A stretch of 12,814 nucleotides of DNA from Elusimicrobiota bacterium. GTDB taxonomy: Bacteria > Elusimicrobiota > Endomicrobiia > CG1-02-37-114 > JAHJSO01. Below are positions 6,659-12,814 of this stretch, piece by piece (within the stretch, counting starts at the first letter, position 1; every line of letters starts with the position of its first letter). The stretch is taken from the NCBI GenBank assembly GCA_018830385.1, contig JAHJSO010000111.1:1-12814 (forward strand), in the 5' to 3' direction. The position numbers and the translations under genes were made by a program. The notes under the pieces are model-generated. The model made no database searches and was not told the origin of the DNA. It worked only from the letters and a program-made list of their open reading frames with translations.

Positions 6659-6674
6659 AATAATTTTGTATAAT
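6646..6674 (+). promoter_or_regulatory. prfB promoter, apparently giving a leaderless or near-leaderless mRNA
   Basis: TTGCAA (6646-6651) and TATAAT (6669-6674) with a 17-nt spacer. The -10 ends only 7 nt before the prfB ATG at 6682, so transcription should start at or within a base or two of the start codon. No Shine-Dalgarno sequence lies between. Confidence 0.65.
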
Positions 6675-6681
6675 GCTCCTT

Positions 6682-7780
6682 ATGGACAGAGAATTGAAAA
6701 TCGCCCTTCAGAAAATAGAAGAGAAGGTCATCTCCCTCAGGAGGTTTCTTTGAATTAGAAAAAAAGGAACGGGAAATCAGTGAACTTGAGCGGGAGTCGG
6801 CGAAAGACGGTTTCTGGGAAAAACCCCAGCCGGCCCAGAAAACAATGCAGGAACTCAACTCGCTTAAATCGGTTGTCCTCAAGTGGGTTTCTCTGAAAAA
6901 ACAGTTAGATGACCTGAAAACGATAATTGATTTAACCGAAAACCAGCCGCCTGACCCGTCGCTGGAAAAGGAATTCAACGACGGCCTCAAAAAACTCGCT
7001 TCCGGACTTTCCATTCTTGAAATAGAATCAAAACTTTCCGGGCCTAACGACGGACTAAACGCAATCATCTCAATACACGCCGGCGCAGGCGGGACCGAGG
7101 CATGCGACTGGGCGGAGATGTTACTGCGTATGTATATGAGGTGGACGGAAAATAGGAATTTCCAGACCCAGATCATTGACCTTCTGCCCGGTGACGGCGC
7201 TGGCATCAAGAGCGTAACCTTCATAATAAAAGGGCTGCATGCCTACGGGCTTTTGAGAGGTGAAATCGGGGTCCACCGCCTCGTCCGGATATCTCCCTTT
7301 GACGCAAACAAAAGGAGGCACACCTCGTTCGCCTCGTGCGATATCATCCCTGAGATTGAAGAGACATTAGAGATAAAAATTGACGAGTCAGACCTGCGGG
7401 TTGATACATACAGGGCTTCCGGCCACGGCGGGCAACACCTGCAAAAGACCGACTCCGCGGTCAGGATAACCCACATACCCTCGGGAATAGTCGTGCAGTG
7501 CCAGAATGAAAGGTCCCAGTACAAGAATAAGGTTATGGCGATGAAAGTACTGAAAGCGAAGCTGTACGAACTTGAGCAGGAAAAATTGAGGTCACAGATT
7601 GAAAAGCACTACTCGGAAAAGGGGACAATCGCCTGGGGCAGCCAGATAAGGTCTTACGTATTTATGCCTTACCAGATGGTTAAGGACCACCGCACGGGCG
7701 CCGAAGTCGGCGACATCCAGAGGGTAATGGACGGGGACATTGATGTATTTATTGAAAAATATCTTGAAAAAACGCCCTGA
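6682..7780 (+). CDS. prfB: Peptide chain release factor 2, expressed by programmed +1 frameshift
   Basis: RF2 recognises UAA and UGA and triggers peptide release. The gene is split: codons 1-23 (MDRELKIALQKIEEK...RRFL) run from ATG 6682 to an in-frame TGA at 6751-6753. After slipping +1 on CTT, reading resumes at GAA 6752 and continues to the stop ending at 7780. The total is 365 residues, the usual RF2 length. The anticodon-like SPF tripeptide is at 204-206 and GGQ at 249-251. The residues around GGQ are SGHGGQHLQKTDS, where SGAGGQHVNKTDS is more usual. The N-terminal coiled region (ELEKKEREISELERESAKDGFW) is normal for RF2. It has its own promoter; lysS follows behind another. A diverged copy of the first ~45 codons lies upstream at 5931. 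Identification is certain. Confidence 0.97.
6739..6753 (+). promoter_or_regulatory. RF2 autoregulatory +1 frameshift signal
   Basis: AGGAGG (6739-6744), a three-base spacer TTT, then CTT TGA (6748-6753). This is the arrangement of the classical prfB recoding site: an internal Shine-Dalgarno sequence three bases from the slippery CUU, with the UGA that RF2 itself reads. When RF2 is scarce the ribosome pauses and slips into the +1 frame. Confidence 0.95.
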
Positions 7781-7786
7781 TTTTAT

Positions 7787-7815
7787 TTGATTTATTTTTA
7801 TATTTTTGATATAAT
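7787..7815 (+). promoter_or_regulatory. lysS promoter
   Basis: TTGATT (7787-7792) and TATAAT (7810-7815), 17-nt spacer, immediately after the prfB stop. Expected start of transcription near 7822, giving a leader of about 150 nt before the preferred lysS ATG at 7975. Confidence 0.6.
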
Positions 7816-7876
7816 GTTCTGATAGTGGATTTGTGAGAGTTTAGTGAACCATGTGAGTGAACCGCCTGAAAGATGA

Positions 7877-7960
7877 CCACGGGCGAAGTGTGGCGGGAGG
7901 AAATTCTCCCGGATTATTGGCGGGGGGATTGCTTCGGGGCAAACGCCCCTCGCAATGACA
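7877..7960 (+). repeat. REP/MITE-like palindromic element in the lysS leader
   Basis: Three hairpins follow one another: CCAC/GTGG (7877-7880 with 7889-7892), CGGGAG/CTCCCG (7894-7899 with 7906-7911), and ATTGC..GGGGC/GCCCC..GCAAT (7928-7940 with 7945-7956). The last, read in reverse, begins TGTCATTGCGAGGGGC and ends GAAGCAATCCCC. That is the form of the TCATTGCGAG...GAAGCAATC interspersed palindromes scattered through many bacterial genomes. It lies wholly between the lysS promoter and start codon and creates a misleading in-frame extension of lysS. Confidence 0.65.
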
Positions 7961-7974
7961 CTGAGCGTCAAATT

Positions 7975-9444
7975 ATGGATATTATCGCAACTCGTATTGG
8001 CAAACTCGCAAAAATAAGGGCTGCCGGGGTTGACCCGTACCCGCACAGGTTTGATTATACGCACACCTTTTCAGCGGTGCATTCCGAATTTCAGCACCTT
8101 AAAGAAGGCGAGGCGTCTGATTTAAAAATCAGTGTGTGCGGCCGTCTTATTTCCCGCAGGGAGATGGGCAAGGCGACGTTCTGCCACCTGCAGGACCCTG
8201 CGGCGAAACTGCAGATATACATAAAACAAAATTTAATCGGTGAAGAAAAATACAGGGCGTTCCTGGAGATGCTGGACATCGGGGATTTCCTGGGTGTTAC
8301 GGGCATCCCTTTCAGGACAAGGACAGGCGAACTTACCGTCAATGTTACCGACTGGACGCTCCTTTCAAAATCGCTTATGCCCCTACCTGAAAAATGGCAT
8401 GGGCTCAGGGATGTAGAGATCCGTTACAGGCAAAGGTACCTTGATTTAATCTCAAACCCGGACGTCAGGCAGATATTCGTCCAAAAGGCAAAAATAATTG
8501 ATTCAATAAGGAACTTTCTGAATGAAAACGGTTTCATTGAGGTAGAAACTCCGGTAATCCAGCACCTGCCCGGCGGTGCGGTTGCAAGGCCTTTCAAGAC
8601 GTTTCACAACGCCTTCGGCTCCGATTTTTTTCTGAGAATTGCGCCCGAGTTGTTCCTTAAGATGCTCGTTGTCGGCGGCATGGAAAAGATTTTTGAGATA
8701 GGGAAGTCATTCAGGAACGAAGGGGTTGACAGGAAGCATAACCCCGAATTTACGATGGTTGAAGTTTACAGGGCGTATTCCGACTATACGGATATGATGA
8801 AACTCTGCCGGGACGTTCTTGCCCGCGTAACTGAAAACCCGGCGATGAAAGACGGCATGCCTGACTTTAAAAACACCCGCACCGTTACCCTGAGTGACCT
8901 GTTCCGGCAATATGTGGACAAAGACGTTGATATAATAGACGCCGTTGAAACCGGGACGATAAAGGATCTTGCGAAAAAACTGAACGTTGAGTTTAACCCT
9001 GCCGCACCCGATAGAAAGATTTTTGACCATCTTTTTGACGGATTCATCCAGGACAAACTGCAGGAACCGACTTTCGTCATTGATTATCCGGTGGCATTTT
9101 CCCCGCTTGCAAAGGCAAGCGATGCGGACGGGAGAATTGCAGAAAGGTTTGAACTTTTTGTTGCGGGCCAGGAGATAGCCAACGCCTATTCCGAACTCAA
9201 CGACCCTCTGGAACAGAAAAAAAGATTTCTAAATAAACCGCGCGGAGCCGAAACGGACGAGGAAGTTCCGTTGCTGGACGAGGAGTTTATCCGCGCTATT
9301 GAATACGGTATGCCCCCCTGCGGGGGATTAGGCATAGGGATTGACCGCCTCACAATGGTCCTGACGGGGAACGACTCAATAAGAGACGTCCTGCTTTTCC
9401 CTCTGTTGCGTCCCGAAACCGGGGTGGTTTCCGGGGCAAAATAG
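7975..9444 (+). CDS. lysS: Lysyl-tRNA synthetase, class II
   Basis: Charges tRNA-Lys with lysine in the cytoplasm. The frame is open back to ATG 7873, but the extra 34 residues are translated palindromic DNA. ATG 7975 gives MDIIATRIGKLAKIRAAGVDPYPHRF, the normal bacterial LysRS N terminus, and a typical length of 489 residues. No good ribosome site precedes 7975. An N-terminal OB-fold anticodon-binding domain (about 45-145) is followed by the class II core: FEIGKSFRNEGVDRKHNPEFTMVE (motif 2, Arg247) and GLGIGIDRLTMVLT (motif 3, Arg458). DYPVAFSPLAK and ERFELFVAGQEIANAYSELNDP are characteristic of LysRS-II. It has its own promoter; ilvE follows after 68 nt with no clear terminator between. Identification is certain, the start very likely. 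Confidence 0.96.
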   Translation: MDIIATRIGKLAKIRAAGVDPYPHRFDYTHTFSAVHSEFQHLKEGEASDLKISVCGRLISRREMGKATFCHLQDPAAKLQIYIKQNLIGEEKYRAFLEMLDIGDFLGVTGIPFRTRTGELTVNVTDWTLLSKSLMPLPEKWHGLRDVEIRYRQRYLDLISNPDVRQIFVQKAKIIDSIRNFLNENGFIEVETPVIQHLPGGAVARPFKTFHNAFGSDFFLRIAPELFLKMLVVGGMEKIFEIGKSFRNEGVDRKHNPEFTMVEVYRAYSDYTDMMKLCRDVLARVTENPAMKDGMPDFKNTRTVTLSDLFRQYVDKDVDIIDAVETGTIKDLAKKLNVEFNPAAPDRKIFDHLFDGFIQDKLQEPTFVIDYPVAFSPLAKASDADGRIAERFELFVAGQEIANAYSELNDPLEQKKRFLNKPRGAETDEEVPLLDEEFIRAIEYGMPPCGGLGIGIDRLTMVLTGNDSIRDVLLFPLLRPETGVVSGAK

Positions 9445-9512
9445 TAACCGACTGGAGTGTTTTGTTGGTTGGGAAGGCGCTAACCGGTTAACGTACACTT
9501 GGGGGAACAAAA

Positions 9513-10388
9513 ATGTCTAAATTCGTTTATTTGGACGGAAAATTTGTAAAGCCGGAAGAGGCGAAAGTTTCAATTTTTGACCACGGACTGCTCTATGGCG
9601 ACGGGGTCTTTGAGGGCATCCGGGCGTACAACAGCAGAGTCTTTAAACTCAGGGAACATCTGGGCCGCCTTACGAATTCCGCCAGGGCAATATCGCTTGA
9701 AATACCTTTTACAAAAGAAGAACTTGAAAAAGCGATTATTGAGACGGTCCGTATGAATAAACTGAAAGACGCATACATAAGGGTAGTCATCACAAGAGGG
9801 CCGGGCGACCTGGGGCTTGACCCCCGGCGATGCTCCACACCGACAATTTTCATCATAGCGGACAGAATAGCCCTCTATCCCGAGGAATTTTACACAAAAG
9901 GCCTTGAGGTCGTGACGGTTGCAGTCCGCAGGAATTCGCCGAACGCCCTGAACCCGTGCATAAAATCATTAAACTATCTCAACAACATCCTTGCCAAGAT
10001 TGAGGCGACACGCGCAGGCGTGCATGAAGCGATAATGCTCAACAAGGACGGGTACGTCGCCGAATGCACCGGCGATAACATCTTTATATTGAAGGATAAC
10101 ACCATCATCACGCCTCCCACGTGGGCGGGGGCGCTCCCCGGAATTACCCGGGAAGCGGTTATGGACCTTGCAAAGAGCAGATTAAAACTTCTTGTAAAGG
10201 AAGACCTGTTTACGACGTACCATGTTTACACCGCCGATGAGTGTTTCCTTACCGGTACCGCAGCCGAGATCATACCCGTAATACGGGTTGATAACAGAAT
10301 TATCGGCGACGGTAAACCCGGCAAGGTTACAAAAGAACTGATGAAGGAGTTCAGGGAACTCACCAGGTCAACGGGGGTGCCGGTATAA
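9513..10388 (+). CDS. ilvE: Branched-chain amino acid aminotransferase
   Basis: PLP-dependent fold-type IV transaminase; catalyses the last step of valine, leucine and isoleucine synthesis, using glutamate as amino donor. ATG 9513 has a GGGGGA site (9501-9506). The 291-residue product fits the family. [18 protein letters not shown] opens the small domain; Lys151 ([14 protein letters not shown]) is the expected Schiff-base lysine; Glu184 lies in [17 protein letters not shown] and [12 protein letters not shown] bind the cofactor phosphate region. D-amino acid aminotransferases and aminodeoxychorismate lyases share the fold, but the SLNYLNN and AECTGDNIF segments favour IlvE. Its TAA overlaps the next ATG by one base (TAATG), so it is translationally coupled to mcsA. 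That is an odd partner for an amino acid biosynthesis enzyme; no other ilv or leu gene is in the window. Confidence 0.9.
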   Translation: MSKFVYLDGKFVKPEEAKVSIFDHGLLYGDGVFEGIRAYNSRVFKLREHLGRLTNSARAISLEIPFTKEELEKAIIETVRMNKLKDAYIRVVITRGPGDLGLDPRRCSTPTIFIIADRIALYPEEFYTKGLEVVTVAVRRNSPNALNPCIKSLNYLNNILAKIEATRAGVHEAIMLNKDGYVAECTGDNIFILKDNTIITPPTWAGALPGITREAVMDLAKSRLKLLVKEDLFTTYHVYTADECFLTGTAAEIIPVIRVDNRIIGDGKPGKVTKELMKEFRELTRSTGVPV

Positions 10389-10843
10389 TGTTGTGCGGTG
10401 TATGTCATAAAAACGAGGCGACGATACACTTCAAGGGCATATTTAACGGCCAGGTTTTTAAAATGGATATGTGCGAGGAGTGCGCCATCAAAAAGGGCGT
10501 TGAGGAAAAGAAAAGTATAACCTGCGGCTCATGCGGCATTACTTACGCCGATTTTAAAAGTAAAGGCCGCTTAGGATGCGCAAACTGTTATACCTCTTTT
10601 GCGCCCTTTCTGAACCAGTTGATTGAACATATCCACGGTTCCGGTAAGCACATAGAGACCAGGCCGTTTGATAACCCGACCGGGACAGAAACGTTGAAAC
10701 AAAAACTGCACGCGTTGACCCAGGAACTGAAATTGTGTATTTCCCGGGAAGAATACGAAAAGGCAGCTGAAATAAGGGACAAGATAAAATACGTTAAAAG
10801 GCAGGTCCAGAAATACAAAAGAGGGATGGTAAAAACAACGTGA
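10388..10843 (+). CDS. mcsA: McsA, zinc-binding activator of the McsB arginine kinase
   Basis: The 151-residue product has four CxxC pairs (Cys3/6, 29/32, 46/49, 64/67), enough for two zinc sites, and a C-terminal UvrB/UvrC motif helix pair (about 103-140, including EEYEKAAEIRDKI). This is the complete McsA layout. In Bacillus, McsA binds and activates McsB and links it to ClpC. The start ATG overlaps the ilvE stop. The stop overlaps the mcsB GTG start by four bases (GTGA), and clpC follows mcsB. The three-gene order mcsA-mcsB-clpC is conserved, so the identification does not depend on the short sequence alone. Confidence 0.92.
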   Translation: MLCGVCHKNEATIHFKGIFNGQVFKMDMCEECAIKKGVEEKKSITCGSCGITYADFKSKGRLGCANCYTSFAPFLNQLIEHIHGSGKHIETRPFDNPTGTETLKQKLHALTQELKLCISREEYEKAAEIRDKIKYVKRQVQKYKRGMVKTT

Positions 10844-11916
10844 TATTGGGCGACCTTGCAAAAAGAAAAATTTCATGGGTGAACGGCGGGGGCATTGTCC
10901 TGTCAACCCGCGCCCGTATTGCACGCAACCTCCATGACAGGTATTTCCCTTCAAGGGCGGATGCTTCCGCCTTAAGGGATGTGTTTGATTGTACCGTGTC
11001 CGCCGTATCGGGAATACCGCAGTTTTCAGATGCATCCGTACTCAAACTTAATGCGCTTGACAGGATTGACAGGCATCTCCTGATGGAGCGTCATTTAATA
11101 TCCCATGAGATGGCTTCTTTGAAGAGGACTACGGACGAGCAGGGCGTTGTCTTTACAGCCGACGAGAAAGTATCAATAATGATAAACGAAGAGGACCACA
11201 TAAGAATCCAGTGCCTCCTGCAGGGGCTCGCTACGAATTCCGCATACCTTATTGCGTCAGGCACGGAAGATTCTCTCGGTAACGTTATGAAGTTCGCATA
11301 CAGCAGGAGGTACGGTTTCCTGACTTCCTGCCCGACGAACGTGGGCACCGGCCTGAGGATTTCCTGCCTGCTGCACCTTCCTGCGATGGTACTGACCGAC
11401 AGCATTGAGAATCTTTTAAATGGCATCCGGAAGGCCCGGATGGCTGCTCGCGGGTTTTACGGTGAGGGGACAAAACCCATAGGGGACATCTTCCAGATAT
11501 CCAACTCAACCACGCTGGGCGCAACCGGTGAAGAAATCGTCCATAGGTTTGACAGGGTCGTCCGGACAATAACCCGGTATGAAACGGAAGCACGGAGGAA
11601 ACTCCTGAAAGAATCAAAACACAAACTTGAAGACATGATATACCGCGCATACGGCATCCTGGAATATGCAAGGTCAATCAGTTCGGAGGAAGCGATACTC
11701 TGCCTCACGAAAATCCGTCTTTGTTCCGACTTAAACATCAATCTGCCTGTCAACAGTAACCATGTGGACCAGTTGATATTCATACTGCAACCGGGCCACC
11801 TGCAGGAAATTTCAAACAGGGCGCTTTCCCCTGAAGAAAGAGACATAGAGCGCACCCGGTTAATCCGCGAAAGGTTGTTCGGGACGGGGGATATCAAAAG
11901 AGGAAAACAGAAATGA
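10840..11916 (+). CDS. mcsB: McsB, protein-arginine kinase
   Basis: Phosphorylates arginine residues of proteins with ATP; phosphoarginine is a degradation tag read by ClpC-ClpP in Firmicutes. The GTG start at 10840 overlaps the mcsA stop by four bases. The 358-residue length is normal. ATP guanido-phosphotransferase features are all present: STRARIARN (Ser22-Asn30), NEEDHIRIQ (116-124), the active-site Cys164 in TSCPTNVGTGLR, and GDIFQISNSTTLG. Arg334-Asp335 (ERDIERTRLIRERL) match the C-terminal phosphoarginine-receptor pocket known from Bacillus McsB, so allosteric self-control is likely retained. McsA immediately upstream supports a kinase-activator pair. ClpC starts inside its stop codon (ATGA). 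Nothing suggests decay. Confidence 0.95.
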   Translation: MILGDLAKRKISWVNGGGIVLSTRARIARNLHDRYFPSRADASALRDVFDCTVSAVSGIPQFSDASVLKLNALDRIDRHLLMERHLISHEMASLKRTTDEQGVVFTADEKVSIMINEEDHIRIQCLLQGLATNSAYLIASGTEDSLGNVMKFAYSRRYGFLTSCPTNVGTGLRISCLLHLPAMVLTDSIENLLNGIRKARMAARGFYGEGTKPIGDIFQISNSTTLGATGEEIVHRFDRVVRTITRYETEARRKLLKESKHKLEDMIYRAYGILEYARSISSEEAILCLTKIRLCSDLNINLPVNSNHVDQLIFILQPGHLQEISNRALSPEERDIERTRLIRERLFGTGDIKRGKQK

Positions 11917-12814
11917 ACAAATTCACTGACAGGGCGCAAAAGGTAATTTTAATCGCGCAGGAGGAGGCGAAACGTCTCAACCATGATTATGTCGGGACTG
12001 AGCACCTGCTGTTAGGTCTTGTTTCCATAGGGGAAGGCGTGGCGGCTCAGGTTATGGACAATATGGGCGTTGACCTGAAGAAACTCAGGAATGAGGTCGA
12101 AAAGATCGTCGGCACCGGTGACAACGTTATGCTGCTGGGTGAAATCCCGTTCAGCCCGAGGGCGAAGAAGGTCCTTGAGCTTGCCGTTGACGAAGCAGCG
12201 AACATGGGGCATTATTATGTCGGCACCGAGCACCTGCTCCTGGGCCTTATCAAAGAGGAGGACGGCATAGCCGCGAGGGTCATTGAAAACATGGGCGTCA
12301 AAATTACCGACGTCCGGCAGGAGATAATTGAACTTTTGGGTGAACCGACCAAACCGTTCGGCGGGCCTCATCATACGGCGGTTCACGGAAAACCCAAATC
12401 AAAAACCCCTACGCTGGACGATTTCAGCAGGGACCTTACACAGATGGCAAAGGACTCCAAACTTGACCCGGTCATAGGCCGCTCATCCGAGATTGAGCGG
12501 CTCACCCAGATACTTACCAGACGGACAAAGAACAACCCCGTGCTTGTGGGCGACCCCGGCGTGGGCAAGACGGCCATCGTTGAAGGCCTGGCGCAGAAAA
12601 TTGCAAATGGAGACGTCCCTGATATTTTAACCGGTAAACGGCTTATAACACTTGACTTATCGTCCGTTGTTGCGGGAACAAAATACCGCGGTGAGTTTGA
12701 ACAACGGCTGAAAAACATAATGGAGGAAATAAGACGCTCAAGGAACAATATAATCCTGTTTATAGACGAACTGCATACGGTCATAGGAGCGGGCGCCGCA
12801 GAGGGCGCCATAGA
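11913..12814 (+). CDS. clpC: ClpC-type AAA+ unfoldase, 3' end beyond the window
   Basis: Only the first ~300 residues are seen. ATG 11913 overlaps the mcsB stop by four bases, with AGAGGAAAAC just upstream as ribosome site. [36 protein letters not shown] starts the Clp N-domain, whose second repeat begins near residue 80 ([16 protein letters not shown]...[10 protein letters not shown]). The linker is about 147-168. AAA domain 1 has Walker A GDPGVGKT (213-220, Lys219) and Walker B FIDE (Asp285-Glu286). In Bacillus the N-domain binds phosphoarginine and McsB, then feeds substrates to ClpP. The MD/wing coiled coil that separates ClpC from ClpA lies beyond the window; the assignment as ClpC rests on the N-domain and the mcsAB context. 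Confidence 0.93.
   Translation, partial: MNKFTDRAQKVILIAQEEAKRLNHDYVGTEHLLLGLVSIGEGVAAQVMDNMGVDLKKLRNEVEKIVGTGDNVMLLGEIPFSPRAKKVLELAVDEAANMGHYYVGTEHLLLGLIKEEDGIAARVIENMGVKITDVRQEIIELLGEPTKPFGGPHHTAVHGKPKSKTPTLDDFSRDLTQMAKDSKLDPVIGRSSEIERLTQILTRRTKNNPVLVGDPGVGKTAIVEGLAQKIANGDVPDILTGKRLITLDLSSVVAGTKYRGEFEQRLKNIMEEIRRSRNNIILFIDELHTVIGAGAAEGAI

Noticed and set aside
6496..7224. 242-codon open frame on the minus strand over prfB
   Set aside because: It is antisense to the conserved RF2 gene, has no recognisable domain or ribosome site, and is explained by codon structure of prfB.
7873..7974. N-terminal extension of lysyl-tRNA synthetase
   Set aside because: The 34 added residues are translated palindromic repeat DNA with no similarity to LysRS; the family N terminus begins at 7975.
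9465..9499. Promoter for the ilvE-mcsA-mcsB-clpC run (TTGGTT and TACACT or TTAACG)
   Set aside because: Neither -10 candidate gives both a good match and normal spacing; the palindrome CTAACCGGTTA-like sequence nearby is suggestive but insufficient.

Overview
The window looks like a chromosomal piece of an uncultivated, diderm (Gram-negative type) bacterium. A lipobox protein, a PorV-like outer-membrane protein, a small beta-barrel protein ending in Phe, and a secreted protease with a type IX-secretion-like C-terminal domain all point to an outer membrane. The McsA/McsB/ClpC genes are best known from Firmicutes but also occur in deep-branching diderm candidate phyla. I cannot fix the phylum from sequence alone; an Omnitrophota/Elusimicrobiota/FCB-like candidate lineage would fit.

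Left half (about 1-6150, visibly AT-rich): the 3' part of an ORF6N-domain protein; a strong promoter followed by a ~170-nt structured leader with two mutually exclusive folds (one an intrinsic terminator) ahead of a small lipoprotein gene; a large secreted subtilisin-like protease with a beta-sandwich inserted just before the catalytic Ser; a PorV-like protein with a carboxypeptidase-regulatory-like tail, overlapping or abutting the protease stop; a short GC-rich array of degenerate 13-nt repeats; and a second ORF6N gene broken inside its conserved domain. This half reads as accessory sequence.

Junction (about 5895-6680): a ~150-bp copy of the prfB promoter, start and programmed-frameshift region lies 751 bp upstream of the real one. 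The two direct copies flank a small outer-membrane beta-barrel gene. The copied promoter is the nearest one visible for that gene.

Right half (about 6680-12814, more GC-rich, housekeeping): prfB (RF2, intact through a canonical +1 frameshift); lysS behind its own promoter and a palindrome-rich leader; then a tightly overlapping ilvE-mcsA-mcsB-clpC run (1-, 4- and 4-nt overlaps). The last three encode a protein-arginine phosphorylation/degradation module: the McsB kinase with its McsA activator marks proteins, and the ClpC unfoldase recognises them. The usual Firmicutes first gene, ctsR, is absent and ilvE sits in its place. clpC runs off the window. No tRNA, rRNA, CRISPR array or complete insertion sequence was seen.
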